A stretch of DNA of 64,000 nucleotides from an uncultured Schlesneria sp. (lineage in GTDB: Bacteria; Planctomycetota; Planctomycetia; Planctomycetales; Planctomycetaceae), in NCBI GenBank assembly GCA_903904835.1, contig CAIVEI010000108.1, positions 46,119 to 110,118 on the forward strand, read 5' to 3'. Numbering within the stretch: the first letter of the stretch is position 1; each line of letters opens with the position of its first letter. A program made the translations under genes and the position numbers. Below, in pieces: positions 38,664-47,971 of the stretch. The notes under the pieces are model-generated. The model had not been told where the DNA came from and made no database searches. It saw only the letters and a program-made list of their open reading frames with translations.

Positions 38664-40235
38664 ATGATACGCCGCATTGGAACTCGAACATCGTTGGCAC
38701 TTTGTGCCTTTCTTTTGATGATAGCACGTGCTTGTGCCGACGACGGCAGGCCAAAATCAGTGCCCGAAAAACCCTATCTGACCATTTTTGCGGCCAGTAT
38801 CGACAGACTGCGCAGCGCCTCCGAAACCGTCTTCGATTCAGCAGGACGCCCGGATTTAGCCAACACGCTAAACGACCGCCTGAAGAGCTACCGTGATTTA
38901 GCGGGAATTGAACGAACCAAACCTCTTGGCGTGATGACCACTTGGGACGACGACTCCCCAGCCGAGATTGTTTTCGTGCCAACAGACGGGATTGGCGAGC
39001 TCTTAAAAACGGCGACGTTCGACGTTCTCGGTTTTCATGCTGTGAGCGATGACCATTACGAAATCGAACGCCCCGGTTCTCCTTACCATGTTATCATCAA
39101 AAAGGATTACGCATTCTTTGCAGACCGTGTCTCATCGATTCGCGGATTACGGGTCACACCAAACCTGTTAACCCAAGGCCTTCGAGATCGATATGATCTA
39201 GTCGTTAATTATGACCTGCGGCAAATCCCTCAACCTACGAAATCGAGGTTTACCGCAGGGGTTCGCCGCCAGATCGAACCGTGGTTGCAACCTCACGATG
39301 ACGAAGCGGAGGAGTCGGCGAATTTTCGCAAAGCACTTGGTCAACTCGTGCTCGATCTCATTGAACGCGTCGTCCTCGACACCAGATCGCTGACATTCGG
39401 CGGGCGGATCGATCCAAAAACGCACCACCTGAGTCTTGAAGTCGTTATTGAAAGTATCTCGAAAAGTCAGATGGCGAACAGTTTGAATCGTTTGACGACG
39501 CATCGAAGCGAATTTTCGTCAATGATTCAGCCTGATGTTCCTGCGGGGCTCGCCCTGAATCTTCCGATCGGAGGTCTCGTTGAAAAGATCGTAGGATCCA
39601 AGGACGGCGCTACAAAGAAAGCATCGGGTCTGGAAGCGGGTCTGCAATTCGCCGGATCAAGTGCCGGCGACCTTTCACTGATCGCAGCACTCAATGGACC
39701 GGACGCAGCGGATCTGAATGATGCGATACCTCACTTGATCCTGAAGCTCGAGAAATCCGGCCACTTCATCAAAGTCAACGAAAACTTTGACATCCACCAC
39801 GGAGTCGCCTTTCACAGTTTGACCCCGCGCGAGTTGCCAACGGCAATAACACAGTGGACGGGCTCAAATGTGGAGATTATCGTCGGGCAGGGAAAACAGA
39901 CGATCTGGATCGGGATCGGTCAACCAGCACCGCTTCTTGACCGGCTTATGGAAGCCATCAATCGAGTTGACGAGACCCCTTCGACTAAGACGACGGGGTC
40001 ATTGGTCCGCGCTCGAATACAGGCAAGAACGTTCCCCGAACTGGTTTCAACAGACCTGCTTGTACCCGACGCAGAAACAGCAAGAGAAATTTTCTCTCAT
40101 GGCGACGACGGCTTCAGCCTGACGGTCGAACCAGTCCCCGATGGGTTGAAACTGCGGCTTGATTTCGAAGAGGGGTTTATCCGCCTGATCGGTCGCGGCT
40201 GGATCAATCAGATTGAAGCCTCAAAAGCACCTTAA
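38664..40235 (+). CDS. Exported hypothetical protein
   Basis: Begins MIRRIGTRTSLALCAFLLMI then ARACADDG, a clear signal peptide with cleavage after ACA. In-frame ATGs at 38619 and 38634 would precede the signal and are less likely. The mature part (about 500 residues) holds repeated alpha/beta units without motifs I recognise; segments such as DYAFFADRVSSIRGLRVTPN and SRSLTFGGRIDPKTHHLSLE hint at a paired-domain fold. Similar secreted proteins are common in planctomycetes. It is alone, convergent with the GYF protein gene. Function is unknown. Confidence 0.75.
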   Translation: MIRRIGTRTSLALCAFLLMIARACADDGRPKSVPEKPYLTIFAASIDRLRSASETVFDSAGRPDLANTLNDRLKSYRDLAGIERTKPLGVMTTWDDDSPAEIVFVPTDGIGELLKTATFDVLGFHAVSDDHYEIERPGSPYHVIIKKDYAFFADRVSSIRGLRVTPNLLTQGLRDRYDLVVNYDLRQIPQPTKSRFTAGVRRQIEPWLQPHDDEAEESANFRKALGQLVLDLIERVVLDTRSLTFGGRIDPKTHHLSLEVVIESISKSQMANSLNRLTTHRSEFSSMIQPDVPAGLALNLPIGGLVEKIVGSKDGATKKASGLEAGLQFAGSSAGDLSLIAALNGPDAADLNDAIPHLILKLEKSGHFIKVNENFDIHHGVAFHSLTPRELPTAITQWTGSNVEIIVGQGKQTIWIGIGQPAPLLDRLMEAINRVDETPSTKTTGSLVRARIQARTFPELVSTDLLVPDAETAREIFSHGDDGFSLTVEPVPDGLKLRLDFEEGFIRLIGRGWINQIEASKAP

Positions 40236-40328
40236 AAAACTCATCGCAAGATCGATGGACTCTAAGTAAAAGTGTCGGCCTGCGCTCGTGGACAGGCTCA
40301 ACTTTTACACTGCAAACCCAAATGTGCC

Positions 40329-41912
40329 CTACTTCATTTTCAACAGCTTGGCGAGATCAGCAACTTTCTTTCCAAGACCTTTTTCCAGATCCGATGGTTT
40401 TGAAGTAAGCTCCTCTTTGGAAACGTCCTGCAGGGCTTTTGCAAGAGCCTTAAGTTTTGACGCTGCCGGACCCGTTTTCATTGCCTTAAGATCTTTTTCC
40501 AACGGCTTGAGCGCGTCGCTCATTTTCTTAGCAATCTTTGCAAATTCTTCCTTTTTCGGCGGGACTTCTGATGTTCGAGCGGATTGTAATTCCACGGCAA
40601 CGGCATTCAGTTTCTTAAACATCTTTACGTCGGCAGAATCCCCCAATGGCAAATAGGGTAAGACAAAATAAAGTAGTGCGACGAGCGCGATGGCTCCAAC
40701 TCCGCCGATGAGAGGTACCTTGATTTTTTCAAAATCGATCGAACTTGAACCCGATTTTGAAGCCGGTTTCCCCATCGGCATTCCCGGACGATTAAAGCCG
40801 GCCCCGGCCCCAGGAGTATTCATTTGCCAATTGGTTGCCGGTTTCTGGGCTGCGGCGGCGGACCAATCCGTCCGCGGTGCCGGCGTTGGCTCCGTCGATG
40901 ATGGCTGATGTGCGGGCGTTGCCGCTGGTGCAACAGGACTTGCGGCAGACATCACCTGCGTTCTTGATGTCGTGTTAAATTCGGGCTTGGTTTCAGTTTC
41001 TGCTGCTTTAGGGAGCTCTGGGAACAGTCCCGGCAATTTGTCTGCCAGAATATACGGGTCTAAACCAAAGCGAACGTAGTCGGTACGGAGCAAGCGACCG
41101 GCTGTCGCCCAGTCAACCAATTTTGAAAGCTCAACCGGTCCATATTCCTTATCCTGGATCTTGCACCACCAGCGAACCTGTTTCGCGGGGTCCACTTCAG
41201 GTTCGGCGGGAACGGTTTCTTCTTCAACTTTCGCTCGCGCGGCTGGAGCAACGCGTTCACGTCGGGCGTCAGGTGCCGGGGTCGACTGCTTAAACGTCAC
41301 ATTTTCGTCGAGATCGAAGTCATCCTCGGGAGCCTCAACAACCGCAGGTTTCGCGACCTCAACGGAAAACGCATTTTTCCCGGCTTGAAACGGCAAATGA
41401 GCCATCAACTGGCCGATGGAACCCGCTCGTCGCCACGCTCCGTTTTCACCAAATCGGACATCGTCATCTGCCGAAAGTGTGTGGTTCTTCGCCAACTCGA
41501 CCAGATCATCAAACGAAATCGGTCCGAATAGCTCGCCAAATACCTGATAATACCAACCAGTGGTTTCGTCTGTTTTCGATTGAATTGAGCCGGAGGTTGA
41601 CGTGGAAACGTGTTTTGCTTCCGTCGGAATCGAAATGCTGTGACCCGAGAGGGACCCCGCCCCAGACGGTAGGTGCGCACCAGATGGCATGTGCGCCATA
41701 AGTTGCCCCATAGATCCGGCCCGGCGCCAGGCTCCGTTTTCGCCGAGTCGAACTTCGTCATCGCTCGACAAGACGTGACCTTTCGCCAATTCGACAAGTT
41801 CGTCGAACGTCACTGGCCCGAATTCATCCCCGAACAATTTGTAGTACCAACTGTCCATTCTCAGCACTTTCCCTAGGCCAAAATCAGGTCCCGTTTTCGC
41901 TCTGGTTGTCAT
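40329..41912 (-). CDS. Three GYF-like (DUF4339) domains plus transmembrane protein
   Basis: Three GYF_2-type domains (about 20-72, 118-172 and 248-302) each start with WYYKLFGDEFGPV, WYYQVFGELFGPI or WWCKIQDKEYGPV and continue into LVELAK..ENGAWRRAG. The first two are near-identical internally; the third is more diverged. A Pro/Ala/Thr linker and one transmembrane segment (about 415-435, LIGGVGAIALVALLYFVLPY) follow, then a charged coiled-coil tail of about 90 residues. The start at 41912 overlaps the upstream stop as ATGA with GGAG five bases before; ATG 41858 (MDSWYYK) is an alternative. The product is 527 residues. GYF domains bind Pro-rich peptides; the partner is unknown. Confidence 0.85.
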   Translation of the reverse strand: MTTRAKTGPDFGLGKVLRMDSWYYKLFGDEFGPVTFDELVELAKGHVLSSDDEVRLGENGAWRRAGSMGQLMAHMPSGAHLPSGAGSLSGHSISIPTEAKHVSTSTSGSIQSKTDETTGWYYQVFGELFGPISFDDLVELAKNHTLSADDDVRFGENGAWRRAGSIGQLMAHLPFQAGKNAFSVEVAKPAVVEAPEDDFDLDENVTFKQSTPAPDARRERVAPAARAKVEEETVPAEPEVDPAKQVRWWCKIQDKEYGPVELSKLVDWATAGRLLRTDYVRFGLDPYILADKLPGLFPELPKAAETETKPEFNTTSRTQVMSAASPVAPAATPAHQPSSTEPTPAPRTDWSAAAAQKPATNWQMNTPGAGAGFNRPGMPMGKPASKSGSSSIDFEKIKVPLIGGVGAIALVALLYFVLPYLPLGDSADVKMFKKLNAVAVELQSARTSEVPPKKEEFAKIAKKMSDALKPLEKDLKAMKTGPAASKLKALAKALQDVSKEELTSKPSDLEKGLGKKVADLAKLLKMK

Positions 41913-43108
41913 GGAATCTCCACATCCAACCAGACAAGTCTATGATCGCTTGAGGATTGTGGCGTGTCCACTAAGAAATACAAAGGACTTTTTGACGACG
42001 GCCAGAATACACCGCTGCCAACGGTATGCAAGGATTTCGAAGGGAGAACATAATCAAGACGTCCAAATTCAGACGTTTTGAAAGGAAGATATCCGTTCAA
42101 ACCGTAATTGTTCGGCTGCTCTTCGGCTCCGAGACTTTTCGGCTGCGGATCGAAAATCAAACGGTGACGGATTAACAAATCAATCGCCCGTTGACCGTAG
42201 ACCGCATCCCCACGTACTGGTTCTGCGTTCAAATCGCCAAGAATCACAAAATCAGCGCCGGGCTTCAAGCCGCCAGATTTCCCCGCATCGTCGCAAATCC
42301 AGTCAGCCGAATCGAGTCCTGAAACATAATCCGACCAGAACCTGACCTCGTCAAAATTCCGGCGACCATTACTGTCTTCGGGTCCGTCAAAAACTGGTGG
42401 CGTCGGGTGCGAACAGAGTGCATGCACAAGATGTCCATGAATTAACAATGGGACGTCCCAATGGCTTTTACTGGATAGCCTAAACAACTTGCATTCGTCC
42501 ACATCATAAAACTCGGGCTTTCCCCGAGATCCGTCCGGCATCAAATTGCCAGGCATGTTTTTCCAAAGCAGCTTTCGGAATGCTCGAATCCCGTCCATCT
42601 GAATTGGAAATCGACTGAGAAGTGCCATCCCGTACTCACCTGGATATCGGCCAAACCCAAAGCTATCTGCCGGCCCATCGTTTTTTCCGTCGTTGTCGAG
42701 ATCGCGTCCGGTGGGGACACCCGTATTCGAAGTCGCAATATATAAGTAGGGAAATTCCAGTGGCGACAGTGTTCTTTGGGAAACTGTCAAATATTTGTCT
42801 CGAAAAAGTCGAGCGGCATTTCCAGCGGGATTAACGATGTCGCCATCGTCGCTCGTCGACGGTGCATCAATTTCGTTAATCAGAACAATATCGGGTCGAA
42901 CCCGTTGCAGGATCTCGGCGCAGTTTTTGACCTGAGGATTTGCCCCATTTCCATCCGAATCAACTTGTTGAAGCTTCGAAATTGACAGTTCCTGAATATT
43001 GAACGTCGCGAACCGAATTGACGATTCGTGGCGGAGCTCCACATCGTTCGCAGTGCATCGCGAACTGAAGGCTAGCAACAGGATCAGTCGCATCGTTGTT
43101 CGACGCAT
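41909..43108 (-). CDS. Exported endonuclease/exonuclease/phosphatase family protein
   Basis: Begins MRRTTMRLILLLAFSSRCTA, a short signal peptide. The EEP fold is recognisable from IRFATFNIQELSIS, the metal-binding Glu in VLINEIDAP, HGHLVHALCSHPTPP, the catalytic NxD-type in VILGDLNAEP, and the final SDHRLVWLDVEIP. The product is 399 residues, longer than simple EEP enzymes because of a loop with DxDNDGKNDG (Ca-like) around residue 155. The frame can be extended to 43213 but the extension has no ribosome site and would precede the signal. It overlaps the GYF gene by 4 nt. The substrate (DNA, phospholipid or inositol phosphate) cannot be told. Confidence 0.85.
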   Translation of the reverse strand: MRRTTMRLILLLAFSSRCTANDVELRHESSIRFATFNIQELSISKLQQVDSDGNGANPQVKNCAEILQRVRPDIVLINEIDAPSTSDDGDIVNPAGNAARLFRDKYLTVSQRTLSPLEFPYLYIATSNTGVPTGRDLDNDGKNDGPADSFGFGRYPGEYGMALLSRFPIQMDGIRAFRKLLWKNMPGNLMPDGSRGKPEFYDVDECKLFRLSSKSHWDVPLLIHGHLVHALCSHPTPPVFDGPEDSNGRRNFDEVRFWSDYVSGLDSADWICDDAGKSGGLKPGADFVILGDLNAEPVRGDAVYGQRAIDLLIRHRLIFDPQPKSLGAEEQPNNYGLNGYLPFKTSEFGRLDYVLPSKSLHTVGSGVFWPSSKSPLYFLVDTPQSSSDHRLVWLDVEIP

Positions 43109-43438
43109 ATTTGAACCGCGAACTTCAAAGTTAATGAGGGCGATTGCTTCAATCAAAAGAGCCGTTTGATAACTCAATCCGCAAAGTTTAAATGCGGTAA
43201 AGTTCTGAATCATCAGCTCTCACCAGAGCAATCATCATACCCACGATTGTTAATATCATATGAACGGCAGGTGAAAAGTTTGGAAAACCACAACACCATT
43301 AACAATCACAGGTTATGGCTTGGCCGTAATTATCGAGGATTAGATCCAGTTTGCCTGATATTTTCACTCAAAGGGCCAAGACGGCAAAGAAACCAATCCA
43401 GCGGGCGAGTCGTGATATCTCGGTGAAAAACCACTCAA

Positions 43439-45004
43439 TCACCCTTTTCGCCAGAGCGTCTGGTCTGTCCGGTCTTCCAAAGTGATCTTCAGCTCATTCA
43501 GCTTGTTTCGAATAAGATCGGCAACCGCAAAATTCTTGTTCTTTCGAGCATCAGCTCGAATTTGAATGACGAGTTGCATCAACCCGTCGAGTGTCGCGTC
43601 GTCGGCCGAAGCAGCCTTTTGCTTGGCTTCGCGGAAGACTCCGAGAATCAGCGCAAGTTCTTTGAGTAGTGTCATACCTGCCGTCAGTGACCGAACGTGC
43701 CCTTTATCTGCACTGGCGGTATCAAGCTTGTGATCTGCGATGAACGCATTAAGTGTCTTTCGCAAATCAAACAGAACACCGACCGCACCGCCGGTGTTGA
43801 AGTCGTCGTCCATTGATTCAAGATACCGACGACGAAGTTCGTTCAATTCCTGGAAATAGGCAGCCGGCTCGCCGTTTAGAACGGCGCTTTCCGAACGTTT
43901 TGCAGCCACTTTCAGCGAATAAAACGAATGACCCGCAATTCGCTCGTACGTTTCGAATAGACGATAAAAGCCTTCCAGCGCCTTACCCGTTTCTGCAATC
44001 CGCTCGTCGCTGAAGTCGATCGGGCTGCGATAATGCGTGGCCAGCAGGAAGAAGCGAATTGTTTCCGGATCGTGCCTGGCGAACAGTTCTTTGACTGACG
44101 CCGCGCCTTTCGAGCCCGCCAGTTTATTGGCCTCTTGCGCTTCTTTTGCCGCAGCAAGATCGGCAGGTTTGTCACCTTGCTTGTCATGACCACCGCCGAC
44201 CTTACCGGGTGAACCGCTGGCCTGCATCAACCCATTATGCATCCAATAACGGGCGAAGGGCTTTCCGGTGCAGCTTTCTGATTGTGCAAGTTCGTTTTCA
44301 TGATGCGGGAACATCAGGTCGAGGCCACCGCCGTGGATATCGATCGAATCGCCGAGAATTTTCTTCGCCATCGCCGAACATTCGATATGCCAGCCAGGCC
44401 GACCAGGCCCCCAAGGGCTGTCCCATGCCGGTTCGCCCGGCTTCGATCCCTTCCAGAGCGCAAAATCGGCGGGATGCCGCTTGCCCCCGTGCGTCTCGGC
44501 ACGGGTCCCCGCGAGCATCTGCTCAAGACTGCGACCACTCAGTTTGCCATAGTCTTCGTCGCGCGTGCAGTTGAAGTAGACGTCACCGTCGAGCGGGTAG
44601 GCAAAGCTCTTCTCGATCAATGTGGCTATTATTTCCTGCATTTCTTTGATGTGCTGTGTCGCATAGGGAAAGTGATCGATTCCATCGACGGCCATCGTCT
44701 TGAGATTGTCAAAATAATCTTGAGTCATCTCCCTGGCCAATGCCTCAACCGTAATCCCTTTTTCGTTGGCCCGGTTGATCAGCTTGTCGTCGACGTCAGT
44801 AATATTGACGACCCACGTGACAATATAGCCACTGTAGGTCAGATAGCGTTTGATCGTGTCGAAAATCACCGGCCCGACCATGTGGCCGATATGGGCCGGT
44901 TTGTAAACAGTCGGACCGCACAGATACATGCTCACCTTGCCCGGTTCGACAGTCTGAAAGTCTTCCTTTTGTCTCGAAAGCGTGTTGTAAACTCGAAGTG
45001 GCAT
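43439..45004 (-). CDS. cysS: Cysteinyl-tRNA synthetase with altered KMSKS loop
   Basis: Class Ia synthetase that charges tRNA-Cys. Present are the zinc ligands Cys29 (CGPTVYKPAHIGH), Cys209 (HIECSAMA), His234 and Glu238 in FPHHENE, and HIGH at 38-41. The usual KMSKSLGN signature is replaced: after MHNGLMQASG there is an Ala/Lys/Gly-rich insert of about 30 residues and then KLAGSKGA (294-301), so both Ser-Lys spacing and the second catalytic Lys are altered. The C-terminal helical and anticodon-binding domains are intact to RTDQTLWRKG. The length of 521 is above the family norm (about 460-480). No second cysS is in the window, so this is presumably the functional enzyme. Confidence 0.95.
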   Translation of the reverse strand: MPLRVYNTLSRQKEDFQTVEPGKVSMYLCGPTVYKPAHIGHMVGPVIFDTIKRYLTYSGYIVTWVVNITDVDDKLINRANEKGITVEALAREMTQDYFDNLKTMAVDGIDHFPYATQHIKEMQEIIATLIEKSFAYPLDGDVYFNCTRDEDYGKLSGRSLEQMLAGTRAETHGGKRHPADFALWKGSKPGEPAWDSPWGPGRPGWHIECSAMAKKILGDSIDIHGGGLDLMFPHHENELAQSESCTGKPFARYWMHNGLMQASGSPGKVGGGHDKQGDKPADLAAAKEAQEANKLAGSKGAASVKELFARHDPETIRFFLLATHYRSPIDFSDERIAETGKALEGFYRLFETYERIAGHSFYSLKVAAKRSESAVLNGEPAAYFQELNELRRRYLESMDDDFNTGGAVGVLFDLRKTLNAFIADHKLDTASADKGHVRSLTAGMTLLKELALILGVFREAKQKAASADDATLDGLMQLVIQIRADARKNKNFAVADLIRNKLNELKITLEDRTDQTLWRKG

Positions 45005-45135
45005 GAAATCACATCCGTATGAAAGCAGCGTCGTTTGCGTTGAAAAAACAAAAGGAAACCAGTCGGCTCGCTAAACTCTAGGCTCTGGCGGAAAACACGT
45101 AAAGAGGGACCCGCATTAACCGGTTGAACGAAGAT

Positions 45136-46401
45136 TCAGGATCTGCCGATGCCAAGGTCCGCAAGCAGAACCTCAGCAGTGTGTCGACCGCTTAATAACG
45201 CCCCGTGAATCGATGCGGTTTCGCAATAATCACCGCAGCAATACAACCCTTCAGCCAGTTTGGGATTCCGTGTGCCACGATCCCGAAAATGAGCGGGCTG
45301 CGCGGGAAGAGCGTGTCGAATATGATATCGTCTTAAAGTCGACCAGCGATCGACTTCAGACCCAAACCAGTCTCGTAACTGGCGGCGAACTTCAAGTTCC
45401 AAGTCAGTCGATTCATTTTCTTTTGACCCAACAACCGAAACGCTGACCAGAGACTGGCCTGTCGGAGCATACGCCGGCGAGACATTACTGGGCACACACA
45501 AATTATTGATCGGCCCCGTTTGATCCCCATTCAGCACGAGCAGCGATTCCTTGATTGGAGGCTGGGACGCAGCGTAATAAAAACAGGTTGTCGACCGTGA
45601 GTCCGGCGATTGAATCTGCCCACTGGTTAGCCGGGAAGCTTCCGGACCTTCAACCGCTAAAACGATTGAAGCAGCATCGATCACCTCGCCCCCTTCAATG
45701 ATGACGGTTCGACCGTCGATCGACTCGACCCGAGTCAAGAGTCGGCACATGCTGCCGGGGACCTCTTTTGCCAGTTGCTTCGTCATCGCGCCCATCCCCT
45801 CTTCTGGAAGCGCAGCGTCGCCGACGGCAAACATCCGGAAGATGAACCGGAAAAATCGGCTGGATGTGGACAATTCTCGTTCAAAGAAAACGCCGCCGAA
45901 CCAGGGGCGTAGAAACCGATCGATCATATCCGCTGAAAAACCGCAGGTTGACCGCAGATACTCATACGTTGTCGAATCAGGTTCATTGCATAAGCTTTCG
46001 ATTGGCGTTTGAGTGACGTGCCAGCGGAGCTTGGCCAATCTCCATCGGTCCGCGAATTCTCCGATTTCATTAAATGCTGTCGAAAGAGTCTCATGCGGCC
46101 GTCGCCAGGGGTCAGTCATTTTGACCATTTTTCCTCGCGTACGAATGAGCGCACCGGGTTCGAAATTTTGAAGTTTAAGTGCTGTATAGTTGAGTTGGCG
46201 TTTCGCTTCGGGGTAAGCGGTTTGCAGTACTTGAAAACCACGATCCAAACGAAACCCGTCCACCACATCCGTCCGTACCCGCCCTCCGACATCATCTTGT
46301 GCTTCAAGCAAAAGCACCTCGACACCCTGTCTTACAAGATGTCGTGCACAGGACAGACCCGCCAGCCCTGCACCAATGATCACAACCGGCTTCACACTCA
46401 C
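45136..46401 (-). CDS. FAD-dependent oxidoreductase (phytoene desaturase/protoporphyrinogen oxidase-like)
   Basis: Flavoprotein amine-oxidase superfamily. The N-terminus has the FAD GxGxxG motif IIGAGLAGLSCARHL (8-22) and the conserved acid in LLLEAQDDVGGRVRTD (31-46). FAD-contacting segments GFRLDRGFQVLQTAYPEA follow, and the C-terminus ends LAEGLYCCGDYCETASIHGA, the usual substrate/FAD-domain close. The product is 421 residues, typical of this group. It is the last gene of a minus-strand cluster with an SDR-DUF2867 protein (27-base gap) and an aldehyde dehydrogenase, suggesting joint catabolism or pigment metabolism. The substrate is not identifiable. Confidence 0.88.
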   Translation of the reverse strand: MSVKPVVIIGAGLAGLSCARHLVRQGVEVLLLEAQDDVGGRVRTDVVDGFRLDRGFQVLQTAYPEAKRQLNYTALKLQNFEPGALIRTRGKMVKMTDPWRRPHETLSTAFNEIGEFADRWRLAKLRWHVTQTPIESLCNEPDSTTYEYLRSTCGFSADMIDRFLRPWFGGVFFERELSTSSRFFRFIFRMFAVGDAALPEEGMGAMTKQLAKEVPGSMCRLLTRVESIDGRTVIIEGGEVIDAASIVLAVEGPEASRLTSGQIQSPDSRSTTCFYYAASQPPIKESLLVLNGDQTGPINNLCVPSNVSPAYAPTGQSLVSVSVVGSKENESTDLELEVRRQLRDWFGSEVDRWSTLRRYHIRHALPAQPAHFRDRGTRNPKLAEGLYCCGDYCETASIHGALLSGRHTAEVLLADLGIGRS

Positions 46402-46428
46402 GAAATTGCTCCTGAATGAGACATCAGA

Positions 46429-47916
46429 CTACTGAGGCTCGACGGCCGGTTGAATCCGAGGGACTGAATGATTCTTTTCGTCGGTGTTTTTTGCTGCTCG
46501 CGCAATGTTTCGCAACATCCCGGCAAAGACAAAGAAATGTAACGGAGAAATCCCATACCAGTAGATCAGGCCTAGTAGTCCGAGAGGATCGAAGATCGCT
46601 GTCTGGCGAATTTGGCTTCCTCCTTCACAAGGAGTGACTTCAAATTCGAGCCACGCTCGTCCCGGGAGTTTCATCTCAGCATAAAGCCGCATTCGCTGCG
46701 GAGGTTCATAGTGTTCCACGCGCCAGAAATCCAGTGCGTCTCCCACACGCAATTGCTCGGGATCTCGACGACCGCGACGAACTCCGACGCCACCAACGAG
46801 AAGATCGAGGAACCCACGCAACGACCAAAGCCAATTTCCATAGTACCAGCCGGTCTTGCCACCGATTCGACGGATCGGCGCAAATGCACGTTCGGGAGAG
46901 ACATCGACCGTGATTGTACGCGAATCGACCAACCGAGAGCCAAACCGGGTTCCGCCCCATCCTTCTGACTGTCCTGCTGCAGATAATGCGTCGGACCACC
47001 GAGTTTCCGCGAATTCACGGTCCTCATTCACCAGGGCTCGAGCAATCGCATCACGAACAGAACGAGGATGCACCGGTAACGTCGTTTCTGCCAGATTATT
47101 GGAGATCAGCGTCGGATTCCGCAAACTTTCAACGAGTTTACGACCAACACGAGCATAAAGCGGTGTCACCAACCCCAGCCAAAGACTGGATAAATAAGGC
47201 GTTAACAACGGCACGGGAATCATCACTCGCCGCAAGCCGCGCTGCCTGGCGTATTCCTGCATGATCTCGCCGTACGAGACCTGATCGGGACCGCCAATTT
47301 CGTAAACCTGCGACGCCTCGACAGGGATATCGATCGAGGCCAGCAAGTAGGCCAACAAATCTTCAATCGCGATCGGCTGCGCCTTCACACTGACCCAGCG
47401 CGGACAGATCATCACCGGAAGTCGCTCGACCAGTGCCCGAATCATCTCAAATGAAAGACTGCCAGAACCAATCACGATCGAGGCACGGAATTCAATGACC
47501 TGCCTGTGATAAGCACGCAGGACATCGCCCGTCTCCTGACGACTGCGTAGATGCTTGGATAATTCGTGGTCAGGATTTCCAAGTCCACCCAGGTAAATAA
47601 TCCGATGAACTCCGGCCGCCGTGGCTGCTTCCGCAAAGTTTTTCGCGGCAAGTCGATCCTGCTCTTCAAAATCACGACCGTTACCCATCGAATGGACGAA
47701 GTAAAAGGCCGTGTCAACCCCATGAAACGATGTGGAAAGGGAGTCTCGGTCAAGGAGATCTCCCGCGACGATTTCCGTGTGGGTCGAAACACGCCCTGAC
47801 AATGCGTCAGGGCGGCGTGTCAGACATCGAACTCGCACGCTTTTCTGCTCAAAAAGAGACAACAGGCGACCACCCACGTATCCCGTGGCACCCGTCAGCA
47901 ATATCAATCCCGTCAT
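46429..47916 (-). CDS. SDR-DUF2867 fusion protein
   Basis: Atypical/extended SDR at the N-terminus: Rossmann motif LILLTGATGYVGGRLL (about 3-18), VAGDLLDRDSL, VHSMGNG and YLGGLGNPDHELSKHLRSR, followed by family helices to about residue 310. The C-terminal third matches DUF2867: GWYYGNWLWSLRGFLDLLVG and VGDALDFWRVEHYEPPQRM. ATG 47916 is chosen with GGAAG six bases upstream over TTG 47937. The product is 495 residues. It sits between the FAD oxidoreductase and aldehyde dehydrogenase genes. The fusion is known in several bacteria; its substrate is not. Confidence 0.88.
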   Translation of the reverse strand: MTGLILLTGATGYVGGRLLSLFEQKSVRVRCLTRRPDALSGRVSTHTEIVAGDLLDRDSLSTSFHGVDTAFYFVHSMGNGRDFEEQDRLAAKNFAEAATAAGVHRIIYLGGLGNPDHELSKHLRSRQETGDVLRAYHRQVIEFRASIVIGSGSLSFEMIRALVERLPVMICPRWVSVKAQPIAIEDLLAYLLASIDIPVEASQVYEIGGPDQVSYGEIMQEYARQRGLRRVMIPVPLLTPYLSSLWLGLVTPLYARVGRKLVESLRNPTLISNNLAETTLPVHPRSVRDAIARALVNEDREFAETRWSDALSAAGQSEGWGGTRFGSRLVDSRTITVDVSPERAFAPIRRIGGKTGWYYGNWLWSLRGFLDLLVGGVGVRRGRRDPEQLRVGDALDFWRVEHYEPPQRMRLYAEMKLPGRAWLEFEVTPCEGGSQIRQTAIFDPLGLLGLIYWYGISPLHFFVFAGMLRNIARAAKNTDEKNHSVPRIQPAVEPQ

Positions 47917-47971
47917 GGTCAGCTTCCGTTCGGACAATTTAGTTCACCTGCCGCGCGGAAGGATTGTAGGA

